A stretch of 35,212 bases of DNA from Nonomuraea typhae (GTDB lineage: Bacteria; Actinomycetota; Actinomycetes; Streptosporangiales; Streptosporangiaceae). The translations under genes were made by a program, and so were the position numbers. The notes under the pieces are model-generated. The model searched no databases. It saw only the letters and a list, made by a program, of their open reading frames with translations, and was not told the origin of the DNA. Of the stretch, positions 14,118 through 20,609 are shown piece after piece. Positions within the stretch are counted from its first letter, which is position 1. Each line of letters starts with the position of its first letter. The stretch lies in contig NZ_VRLV01000029.1 in the NCBI RefSeq assembly GCF_009760925.1, forward strand, positions 1 through 35,212, written 5' to 3'.

Positions 14118-15676
14118 GCCGCCGCCTCCCCGTCCAGGTCGTCGACGTCGTCCGTACGGGTGTCGGGAACGGGCTGCGGCGCGGCCGCCGGCTGCAAGGC
14201 CGTACGGGGCGCGTCCTCACTGCTGGCCGTACGGTCCTCGGTGCCGTCGTCCGTACGGGTGGCCTCGGCGTCAGCCGTACGGCCGGGCGCGTCCTCAGCC
14301 GTACGGGGTTCGGCCATACGAGCGGGAACGGGGCGGTCCGTACGGATGGTGTTGCTGCGGGCCTCCCGCACGACCTTCTCGCACCACGAGCGGCGGAAGC
14401 CGGTCCGGGCCTCCAGCGCCAGGTAGTCCGGCGTCCACTTCTCGCCACGCTCGGCGGCGGCCAGAATCTCATCGCGCAGTTCGGCGATCAGCTCGTCACG
14501 GTCGACGGGCTCGGCGGCCGTACGCGACTCGGCATGCCGTACGGGCTTGGCGGGCTCGGGGAACCGTACGGGCTGGGCAGGCGCGTCCTCCGTACGCGGC
14601 TGCGCCGTACGAGGCGCTTCCGTACGGGCCAGGCCGTACGGGTCGACGGCCGTACGGCGGTCGCTGGTGTCGCCCGTACGGGCGGCGGCCTCGGCGTGCC
14701 GTACGGGCTCGGCGGGGGCCAGGTCCGTACGGGTTCCCGGGGTGATCTCGGCCAGCCGTACGGCACCGCTGGGAAGGTGAGCCGTACGGGCCGTCGCGTA
14801 CGCGTCCGGGCGAGTGCCGATCCGCTCCACCAGCATGCGGCGCTCGCGGATGGCGTCCACCTTCACCGTGATCGTCTCGGCGGCGGCGGGGTCGATGTCG
14901 ACGCGGGCGTACTCCACTGCGCGGCGGTAGGCGCGCTCCCATCGGCTGGTGGCGCTCTTGATCTTGCGGGCCTTGCCCGTCTCGTTCGCCAGGTGCAGTG
15001 CGTAGATCGCGCGCACGTAGTCGTCGATGCGCCGCTCGACGGCGATCTCGTTGCTGTCGCGGGTGGTCGGGTCTGCCCAGCCCAGCCGGATCAGCAGCCG
15101 GGTCGGGGTCAGCGTCCAGCGCAGCGTGGAGGACTTGCCCGTTAGCGCGGTGCGCTCGATGCGCAGGCTGCGCTCCCACAGCCAGCCCGCCACCAGCGTG
15201 ACGGCCAGGCGGCCGAAGGCCTCCGACACCGACGTGGCGTGCGAGGCGGACAGCACGCCGGACAGCGCCGCGAACACCCAGACGGCCTTGCCGTCGGGGC
15301 CGGTGGTGTGGGGCGGGTGCTTGAGGTTGTCGCGCGCCTGCAGGGCGGAGACCAGCATGGCCAGCTCGACGAAAGCGCAGGCGAACGCTGCGGCGATCGG
15401 GTGGAAGCCGAGCACGTCGCGCAGCCACAGGAACATGCCCTGGGCGGCGATGGCGGAGCTGGCCAGCGCGGCGACGTAGGTCAGCCGCCGGGCCCACTTG
15501 CTGCGCTGCGGGGCCGCCGGGTCGCCGGCGGGCTGGACGGCCTGCACGATGGCGGCCGACGTCTTGCGGCTGCGAGAGCCTCGCACCAGCCTGACCAGCA
15601 CGATCAGCATCAGCAGCGCGAACGCGCCTGCGGCCGCGGGGGCTACCTGGGCGAGGTCGAAGGAGGCGGGGATCAT
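14114..15676 (-). CDS. DUF2637/SpdB-like membrane protein with array-bearing C-terminal half
   Basis: Encodes 520 residues. The N-terminal 170 carry four or five hydrophobic helices (about 12-30, 66-86, 92-112, 131-168) typical of DUF2637 proteins, which include SpdB spread proteins of Streptomyces plasmids. A cytosolic helical region (about 200-285) follows, then a region of 215 residues rich in Arg-Thr and Pro-Val-Arg, interrupted by an HTH-like segment (ELIAELRDEILAAAERGE ... GFRRSWCEKVVREAR). The Arg-Thr region is encoded by a dense CCGTACGG array (separate entry). The ATG overlaps the HTH gene stop (ATGA) with GAGGTGGGAG upstream. Likely role: plasmid spreading within the recipient mycelium. 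Confidence 0.75.
   Translation of the reverse strand: MIPASFDLAQVAPAAAGAFALLMLIVLVRLVRGSRSRKTSAAIVQAVQPAGDPAAPQRSKWARRLTYVAALASSAIAAQGMFLWLRDVLGFHPIAAAFACAFVELAMLVSALQARDNLKHPPHTTGPDGKAVWVFAALSGVLSASHATSVSEAFGRLAVTLVAGWLWERSLRIERTALTGKSSTLRWTLTPTRLLIRLGWADPTTRDSNEIAVERRIDDYVRAIYALHLANETGKARKIKSATSRWERAYRRAVEYARVDIDPAAAETITVKVDAIRERRMLVERIGTRPDAYATARTAHLPSGAVRLAEITPGTRTDLAPAEPVRHAEAAARTGDTSDRRTAVDPYGLARTEAPRTAQPRTEDAPAQPVRFPEPAKPVRHAESRTAAEPVDRDELIAELRDEILAAAERGEKWTPDYLALEARTGFRRSWCEKVVREARSNTIRTDRPVPARMAEPRTAEDAPGRTADAEATRTDDGTEDRTASSEDAPRTALQPAAAPQPVPDTRTDDVDDLDGEAAA
14152..14789. repeat. CCGTACGG array (17 exact copies in 638 bp)
   Basis: Exact CCGTACGG starts at 14152, 14200, 14227, 14251, 14275, 14299, 14338, 14537, 14564, 14620, 14634, 14650, 14674, 14699, 14725, 14756 and 14782; one-base variants lie at 14313, 14518, 14590 and 14605. 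Only a few scattered copies exist in the rest of the molecule. The octamer is read as Arg-Thr (12 copies), Val-Arg (4) and Tyr-Gly (1), so it occurs in all three frames of the gene. Confidence 0.95.
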
Positions 15677-15924
15677 GCTCCCACCTCGACAACCTCGGCG
15701 GAGAGGACCAGAGCGGAGTCGGCCTGGGCGTCCTCTGCCAGCAGGGCGCGGATCTCGCGCTCGCGGAAGCGGTGCAGGCGGCCGCCGGGCGTCGGCACGG
15801 CCTTGAGCCGTCCTTCGCGCACCCAGCGGCGGATGGTGGCGGGGTTGACCCGGTAGACCTCGGCGACTTCCTCGGCGGTCAGCAGGTTGTCGCCTGAGGC
15901 GACCAGGTCGTCCATGATGGACAT
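15673..15924 (-). CDS. MerR/excisionase-type HTH DNA-binding protein
   Basis: Encodes 83 residues with a winged HTH_17 domain: LLTAEEVAEVYRVNPATIRRWVREGRLKAVP followed by GGRLHRFREREIRALL. Such proteins act as excisionases or as small activators (BldC-like) in actinomycetes; no integrase is present, so a regulatory role at the head of the operon fits better. The ATG at 15924 has AAGGGAC upstream. It is the first gene of the leftward transfer operon and is divergent from the KorSA-like regulator, whose operators lie between them. Its stop overlaps the DUF2637 start as ATGA. Confidence 0.8.
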   Translation of the reverse strand: MSIMDDLVASGDNLLTAEEVAEVYRVNPATIRRWVREGRLKAVPTPGGRLHRFREREIRALLAEDAQADSALVLSAEVVEVGA

Positions 15925-16035
15925 GAGTCGGTTGTCCCTTCAGGTCGGCGACTCGTGGCGGCCTCGGTGTTCCAGCACCGGGGCCGTCTTGCTTGCGATC
16001 CGGACTTTGCGGACTTAACGTAAGTGGTGAACAGC

Positions 16036-16102
16036 AAGTGCTGTACAGCACTTAACGTAAGCTGATCAAGGAGCTTCGTCAAGCAAGTGCTGTAGAGCAA
16101 TT
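16036..16102. promoter_or_regulatory. Two operators for the KorSA-like repressor
   Basis: AAGTGCTGTACAGCACTT (16036-16053) is a perfect 18-bp palindrome. A degenerate copy, AAGTGCTGTAGAGCAATT, lies at 16085-16102, 49 bp away, each preceded by AGC. ACTTAACGTAAG is also repeated directly at 16013 and 16050. The first site abuts the -10 of the leftward promoter and the second covers its upstream edge and the region before the regulator start, as expected for a repressor of both directions. Confidence 0.75.
16054..16082 (-). promoter_or_regulatory. Leftward promoter of the transfer operon
   Basis: On the minus strand, -35 TTGACG (16077-16082) and -10 TACGTT (16054-16059) are separated by exactly 17 bp. 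It points to the HTH gene at 15924 and the operon behind it, with a leader of about 120 bases. The perfect operator palindrome starts one base beyond the -10. Confidence 0.7.
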
Positions 16103-16118
16103 GGCGTACGGTGGAGTC

Positions 16119-16901
16119 ATGAAGCCAAACGAACCCGTCCTGCCCTCGCGTCAGATCGCCGATGACCTGCGTGAGGAGATCGCATCCGGCCAGTTGCCGC
16201 CGGGCTTCAAGTTGCCCGCGGTGAGGGTCCTCGCCGCCCGGTATGGAGTCACCCAGGGGCCCGTCCTGAAGGCGCTGGCAGCGTTGAAGGCCGAAGGGCT
16301 GGTCAACGCCATCCACGGTTCCGGCGTGTACGTGCGCGAGGCGCACCCAGTGCGGCGACTGGGGCCCGACAGGTACGCCCGTCACCACTGGCAGGCAACG
16401 ACGGTAGAAGCTCGCGTTGACGGCCGGGCCGACAGCCCTGCGGTGATCCAGCAGGGTGGCCAGAGCCAGGACGTCAGATTGACCGAGGCAGACGAGCGCA
16501 CGGCCGCCGCGTTGGGTATCGAGGTTGGGGCGCCGGTCTACGAACGTGCCCGCGTGATGACCAGGGACGACACGCCGACCCACACCATGACCTCGTACTA
16601 CCGGCAAGCCGACGTTGAAGGCACGCCCCTGGTGGACGCCCGGCCTGGCATCGCAGGGCGGTCCGGCGGGTTCCAGGTCCTCACCGACCAGGGGCTTCCC
16701 CCCCACCAGATCACCGAGGATCTTGCGGCGCGCATGCCCACCGCAGACGAGGCCCTGCTGCTGGAGCTCCCCGCCGGCGAGCCGGTCGTGGAGCTTCACC
16801 GGGTCACCCGCACAGCCGATGGGCGCCCCATCGAGTACGCCCGGGGAATCCATGCAGCGAGCCGTTTCGCCTGGTCGTACACGTTCGAGATCCCCGACTG
16901 A
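16119..16901 (+). CDS. GntR/HutC-family repressor (KorSA-like)
   Basis: Encodes 260 residues: an N-terminal GntR winged helix (SRQIADDLREEIASGQLPPG ... GVTQGPVLKALAALKAEGL, about 9-72) and a UTRA effector-binding domain (about 95-255). In pSAM2 the related KorSA represses transfer and replication genes and sits beside pif; the same neighbourhood is seen here, with a NUDIX gene 1 kb away. The ATG at 16119 follows GGTGGAG; an upstream TTG is in frame but less likely. A TACGGT hexamer 6 bases before the ATG could alternatively give a leaderless transcript. Operators overlap its own promoter, so autorepression is likely. The UTRA ligand is unknown. Confidence 0.8.
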   Translation: MKPNEPVLPSRQIADDLREEIASGQLPPGFKLPAVRVLAARYGVTQGPVLKALAALKAEGLVNAIHGSGVYVREAHPVRRLGPDRYARHHWQATTVEARVDGRADSPAVIQQGGQSQDVRLTEADERTAAALGIEVGAPVYERARVMTRDDTPTHTMTSYYRQADVEGTPLVDARPGIAGRSGGFQVLTDQGLPPHQITEDLAARMPTADEALLLELPAGEPVVELHRVTRTADGRPIEYARGIHAASRFAWSYTFEIPD

Positions 16902-16960
16902 CCGCCTGGCGCAGGCATTCACGGGGCCTCCAGCAAAATCGGACTTACCGAACGTGGCGA

Positions 16961-17072
16961 GTACGCGGTACGTACCGCGTACAAGTTCCGTTTCGAGTAG
17001 ACAGACGAAGGAGGCGTTCGTCAAGTAGGCGGTACCTACCGCCTAGGCCACATGTACCACGTACCGTGTACA
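16961..17072. promoter_or_regulatory. Operator cluster of the second GntR regulator
   Basis: The 180-bp gap between the two gntR genes holds a perfect 22-bp palindrome at 16961-16982 (half GTACGCGGTAC), a 20-bp one, TAGGCGGTACCTACCGCCTA, at 17026-17045, and a weaker TGTAC/GTACA pair at 17053-17072. The first two share GCGGTAC and its complement. A -10-like TACAGT (17069-17074) ends 7 bases before the ATG at 17082, so binding here should repress the second regulator's own gene. Confidence 0.75.
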
Positions 17073-17081
17073 GTCCGGACC

Positions 17082-17843
17082 ATGAGGAGCACCCCAAAGC
17101 GAAGCGTGTTCAGACACGTCGCGGATGTGATCCGCAAGGCCATCGCGGACGGCGAATACCCTCGGGGCAGCGCTCTTCCAAAGGAAGATGAGCTGGCAGA
17201 TGAACTGGGCGTTTCTCGGGCGACCGTCAACGACGCTGTTCGGGTGCTCGTGGCTGAGGGCCTGGTACGCGTCCATCGCGGCGTGGGGATGTTCGTGACC
17301 GAGCTTCCGCCCATCGTCCGGAACGCTGCAGCCCGCTACAGCACCGATGAGCGCGAGCGCGGCCGCGGTGCCTTCGACGTCGAAGTGAAGGCCCTAGGCC
17401 GCACTTCTCGAGTCAGGGTCCGTATCGAGCGGGTGGCCCCGCCAGCCAGGGTCGCCGAGATCCTCAAAGTCTCGCCAAACGAGCCAAGTACCGTCGCCCG
17501 GATTCGTCACATGGGTGCCGACGACATCCCACTGCAGGTCGCCACGTCATACATCCCGGTGGAGATCGCGGCCGGGACGGCCATTGAGCAGGAAGACACC
17601 GGTCCCGGCGGGATCATCAGCCGCTTCGCCGAGCTCGGGCACAAGCAGGTCAGGATCACCGAGAGCGTCACCGCGCGCCCGCCTACCGCTGAGGAGATCT
17701 CCTACCTGGCGATGACGGAGGATCAGCGAGTCTTCGAGATCTTCCACACCGGCTGGACCGCAGAGGCCAGGGCGGTGGAGGTCTGCGTCCATGTGATGCC
17801 CACCCACGCCTATGTGCTCGACTATGAGTGGATGACTGTCTAG
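17082..17843 (+). CDS. Second GntR/HutC-family regulator
   Basis: Encodes 253 residues: GntR winged helix at about 8-75 (ADVIRKAIADGEYPRG ... LGVSRATVNDAVRVLVAEGLV) and a UTRA domain after it (VAPPARVAEIL ... ISYLAMTEDQRVFEIFHTG). It differs clearly from the first regulator and has its own palindromes with a different core. No ribosome site is visible; the TACAGT hexamer seven bases upstream suggests a leaderless message. Its stop overlaps the stop of the convergent NUDIX gene within CTAG. It may sense another ligand and control immunity or partition genes. Confidence 0.75.
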   Translation: MRSTPKRSVFRHVADVIRKAIADGEYPRGSALPKEDELADELGVSRATVNDAVRVLVAEGLVRVHRGVGMFVTELPPIVRNAAARYSTDERERGRGAFDVEVKALGRTSRVRVRIERVAPPARVAEILKVSPNEPSTVARIRHMGADDIPLQVATSYIPVEIAAGTAIEQEDTGPGGIISRFAELGHKQVRITESVTARPPTAEEISYLAMTEDQRVFEIFHTGWTAEARAVEVCVHVMPTHAYVLDYEWMTV

Positions 17844-18301
17844 CAGCGGGTTTCCTGCTCAGCGATCAGGCTGATTCCGTCGTGGAGCCGAACATGCGGC
17901 CCCTCGTTGACGGTTGTCGCTGCATCCTGCAGCCGGATGGCGAACGCCTCGACCATGTGATCTTTGATCTCTCCGAGGGTGAGCCATGCAACCTCGGTCG
18001 CTTCCTTCGTGGGGCGAGGATCGCCCCCGACCATGTGACAGCGGAAGACCAGTGAGACGACGCCCATGGGCATGTTCTTGTAGACGCCCGTCAGCCGCTC
18101 CGGCTCGATCAGGACGCCGGTCTCCTCCAGGACCTCTCGCCGGACAGCCTCCAGCGGCCCCTCGCCTCGCTCGACGACGCCACCCGGCAGTTGCCAGGCT
18201 CCGGTGTCGCTGCGGCGCATCGCCAGGAACCGGCCGTCGTCGCCGATGACGGCCGCGCCCACGCTCACGGAGTGCAGGGGCGGGTGATCAGCTCCGTTCA
18301 C
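17840..18301 (-). CDS. NUDIX hydrolase, Pif-like (transfer immunity candidate)
   Basis: Encodes 153 residues with a complete NUDIX box, GGVVERGEGPLEAVRREVLEETGV (residues about 40-62; the GX5EX7REUXEEXGU pattern, shown here only as a description of key positions G, E, REVLEE and G). In pSAM2 the NUDIX protein Pif blocks redundant transfer into cells already carrying the element, and it lies beside KorSA as here. By analogy this is an exclusion candidate; ordinary NUDIX housekeeping of nucleotides is the alternative. The GTG start overlaps the stop of the PP2C-like gene (GTGA), so both are translated from one message. Confidence 0.65.
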   Translation of the reverse strand: MNGADHPPLHSVSVGAAVIGDDGRFLAMRRSDTGAWQLPGGVVERGEGPLEAVRREVLEETGVLIEPERLTGVYKNMPMGVVSLVFRCHMVGGDPRPTKEATEVAWLTLGEIKDHMVEAFAIRLQDAATTVNEGPHVRLHDGISLIAEQETRC

Positions 18302-19137
18302 CCTCGGTCCTCTCCCAAGAAGTCGATGACGGCGAGAGCCTTATCGTCGTGGGTCTTGAACCTCGGCCACCGCCTGGCCTGGGGGTCAGCGAGCTCCGCC
18401 TGGTAGACAAGATCGATCACCGCCGCTGCGCCCTTGTTCTTCACCATCTCGAACATCGCCGGCCAGTCGGCGAGCACTTGGTAGGGCTCAACTCCGCAGG
18501 CCACACCGTCCGTGACCAACAGGACGGCTGCGATCGTGTCGCGCGGCCAGAGGGCCCGAAACGCCTGATGCGCCGCTTCTGGTGCAGCTTCGGCGACCCA
18601 GTACCCCCGAGGTTGATTGCGATGCTCTCGGGTGACCGCCTGCATGCGTCTAAGCCGCTCTTGATCAAAGGCGCTGCCGTTTCGGATCGCCTGAAGGTAG
18701 GCCACTCGCTCGGGATGGTCGAACGTGTGCAGTCGATCATCGTGCAGAACCGATGTTGTCCCATCGACGGTCTGAACAGCGAGGGTTGCATCGCAGAGCA
18801 CCAGGCCCTCGATGGTTTCTGCCGTCCAACGCAAGATCGTCAATGCGGCCGAAGGAGATCGCCCGGGAAGAAGTGCATGAGCCGCGGCCACGTGGGCGAT
18901 GGAGTCGGCCAGCACGTGGCGTAGATCTGAGCTGCTGTCGGGCCTAGTGAGCTGGCGCGCCAATTCCTGCCCCAGGGTGTCGGCATACCAGCCACCACTC
19001 CCAGGACCCAGTTCCACGCTTGTGGCGCCGTCCAGAACAACCACCGCATGAGGCAGCACGATGACAACGTCTTCACTCTGGGCGTTGCCCGCGCGTTCCG
19101 CGGTTGCCACGGTTGGCCCTACTCGCTGCCGAAGCAT
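18298..19137 (-). CDS. PP2C-like protein
   Basis: Encodes 279 residues resembling a divergent PP2C phosphatase: VVVLDGATS near residue 35, the AVLLVTDGVACGV core near 205, and THDDKALAVIDF near the C terminus, which carry the metal-binding aspartates of the family (DG, DG and DD). Substrate is unknown. It forms a two-gene unit with the NUDIX protein. No ribosome site precedes the ATG, but TAGGCT sits 6 bases upstream, so a leaderless message is likely. GntR, NUDIX and PP2C genes together recur in actinomycete mobile elements as I recall; a shared role in immunity or sensing is inference. Confidence 0.65.
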   Translation of the reverse strand: MLRQRVGPTVATAERAGNAQSEDVVIVLPHAVVVLDGATSVELGPGSGGWYADTLGQELARQLTRPDSSSDLRHVLADSIAHVAAAHALLPGRSPSAALTILRWTAETIEGLVLCDATLAVQTVDGTTSVLHDDRLHTFDHPERVAYLQAIRNGSAFDQERLRRMQAVTREHRNQPRGYWVAEAAPEAAHQAFRALWPRDTIAAVLLVTDGVACGVEPYQVLADWPAMFEMVKNKGAAAVIDLVYQAELADPQARRWPRFKTHDDKALAVIDFLGEDRG

Positions 19138-19181
19138 TCGGCCAGCCTAGGGGGCACCCGGCCCGTCATCGAAACCCACGC

Positions 19182-19505
19182 GTGTGAGGCGGGTGTTACG
19201 CCAGTCACACGCTCGGCGCATCCGGGTGTCACTCGGCGTCTTGGAGGCGTCGGGCCAGGTCTGCGGCGAGCTGGCGGCGGACGGCGGGGGCTTGCTCGGC
19301 GGCGGCGTGAAGGAGCCGGGCGAGGATGTCGTGCTTGGGCACCAGGCCGCTGGTGGCCTTCTGGATCTGGGCGGCGGCCTCATCGAGGGCGGTGAAGGCG
19401 GCGGTGGTGGTGTAGAGGCTGCGCCGGGTCATGCCGGGCGGGGCCGGGCGGGTGTGTGACTCCTCTGCCCCGCGCGTGTTCTTGGGGTGTGAGGCGGGTG
19501 TTACG
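19182..19505. repeat. GTGTTACG sites around parB (partition-site candidate)
   Basis: GTGTGAGGCGGGTGTTACG (19 bp) occurs exactly at 19182-19200 and 19487-19505. The core GTGTTACG recurs at 20513-20520 before parA and inverted at 24433-24440. The first two flank or lie within the small gene in the parB position. This distribution fits binding sites of a partition or par-regulatory protein. Confidence 0.6.
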
Positions 19506-19627
19506 TCGGTGTGCGGCTGGTCGGACTCGGGTGTGTCGTCCTGGTGCTCGGTGCCGAACCGGGCGGAGAGGCCGGCGGCCAGGTCGTCGACGCTCGGGCG
19601 GCCGACGTCCTTGCGCTGGGCGCTCAT
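19229..19627 (-). CDS. Small partition-associated protein (ParB position)
   Basis: Encodes 132 residues. The N-terminal part is acidic and disordered (GTEHQDDTPESDQPHTD), followed by a folded C-terminal region: SLYTTTAAFTALDEAAAQIQKA and a helical tail ILARLLHAAAEQAPAVRRQL. There is no canonical ParB/Spo0J domain, but small, unrelated DNA-binding partners commonly follow plasmid parA genes. The ATG overlaps the parA stop (ATGA), which supports joint function. GTGTTACG sites lie in and beside it. A ribbon-helix-helix or HTH in the C-terminal half is possible but not certain. Confidence 0.6.
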   Translation of the reverse strand: MSAQRKDVGRPSVDDLAAGLSARFGTEHQDDTPESDQPHTDVTPASHPKNTRGAEESHTRPAPPGMTRRSLYTTTAAFTALDEAAAQIQKATSGLVPKHDILARLLHAAAEQAPAVRRQLAADLARRLQDAE

Positions 19628-20409
19628 CGGCTGGCCCTGAGGGCCTTGGCCAGGTCGCCGTACCAGGTGGCGGCCTCGCTGGTGGGGTCGTAGATGGCGA
19701 CGGGCTCGTGGGCTCGCCAGGCTTCGCGGATGGTGGAGCGGTCGTCGATGATGGCGAGGATGGGCAGGGGGAGCTCCCTCAGGGCGTCCAGGGTGGTGGT
19801 CACGATGCGGCCGCGCCGTTTGTCGTAGAGGTTGACCACCAGGCCGATCATCTCCACCTGGATGCGAAGGCTGTGCTCCAGGGATTGCACCTGGCCGAAC
19901 AGCAGACGCAGGGCGCGCAGCGAGCTGTCTTCGGCCTGGACGGGGATGAAGACGCCGCTGCGCTTGCCCTTGCGGCGCTGGCTGGCCACCAGGGCGTTGT
20001 CGGTCAGCGCGGCCAGGGAGGGCGGGCAGTCGATCAGGCAGACGTCGTAGCTGCCGTCATCGACCTGTTCCAGCAGGTGCATGAGGCGGAACTCCTTGCC
20101 CTGGGCGGCGTAGAGCTTGGGTTCCAGCAGAAACATGTCCAGGCTCCAGGCCAGGACGTCCAAGCCGCTCGACTCGTGGGTCTGGATGATCTCGCGCAGC
20201 GGGCCGGTGTAGGCGCCCAGCATGGCCTCGGCGAGGGTGGCCGGCGGCTGGGGCTCGGGCAGGCCCAGGGCGTCGGACAGGTGGCCCTGGGGGTCCAGGT
20301 CGACGACCAGGACCCGATCGCCCTGGGCGGCCAGGGCGGCGGCGAGGTTCTTGGTGGTGGCGCTCTTGCCGACGCCGCCCTTCTGGTTGACCACTGCGTA
20401 GATTTCCAC
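19624..20409 (-). CDS. parA: ParA-family partition ATPase
   Basis: Encodes 261 residues. The deviant Walker A box KGGVGKSATT is at residues 10-19, the switch segment VLVVDLDPQGHLSDALG follows, Walker B CLIDCPPS is near 115, and later conserved parts include VFIPVQAEDSSLRAL and LVVNLYD. It lacks an N-terminal HTH, as in type Ib or chromosomal-type ParA. It should position plasmid copies along the nucleoid with the downstream partner. I chose the GTG at 20409 because it starts right at the P-loop domain and a TACCGT hexamer lies 7 bases before it (leaderless promoter); the longer frame upstream is not protein-like. Confidence 0.9.
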   Translation of the reverse strand: MEIYAVVNQKGGVGKSATTKNLAAALAAQGDRVLVVDLDPQGHLSDALGLPEPQPPATLAEAMLGAYTGPLREIIQTHESSGLDVLAWSLDMFLLEPKLYAAQGKEFRLMHLLEQVDDGSYDVCLIDCPPSLAALTDNALVASQRRKGKRSGVFIPVQAEDSSLRALRLLFGQVQSLEHSLRIQVEMIGLVVNLYDKRRGRIVTTTLDALRELPLPILAIIDDRSTIREAWRAHEPVAIYDPTSEAATWYGDLAKALRASR

Positions 20410-20609
20410 GGTCGCGACGGTAGAGGTGCGGGGGGCGTCACACCATCCCGACACGGTGTTCACACGCAATTGTGGCGACCTGCACACTTCAGTGTTAACC
20501 GCACATACGTGCGTGTTACGCGAGTGTGAGAGGCGTAATCGCCGCGTTGTACCGGCGAAGCACGCCAATTCGGGCAGTGGGCCCGGCGGCGGCCTGGCAG
20601 CATGCCGGT
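20410..20609. promoter_or_regulatory. Divergent control region between parA and the second DUF2637 gene
   Basis: This 200-bp gap is locally AT-richer and holds GTGTTCAC, CAGTGTTAAC and GTGTTACG variants between 20455 and 20525, so it is a likely binding region for the partition regulator. On the minus strand TACCGT at 20417-20422 fits a -10 for parA. The plus-strand promoter is not clear. Confidence 0.45.

Noticed and set aside
15673..15924. Excisionase, implying an integrative element
   Set aside because: The HTH type is right, but no integrase or attachment site is present; a regulator at the head of the operon is simpler.
16961..17072. CRISPR-like repeats
   Set aside because: The repeats are a few palindromes of different length without regular spacers; operators explain them. 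No CRISPR array is seen anywhere in the window.
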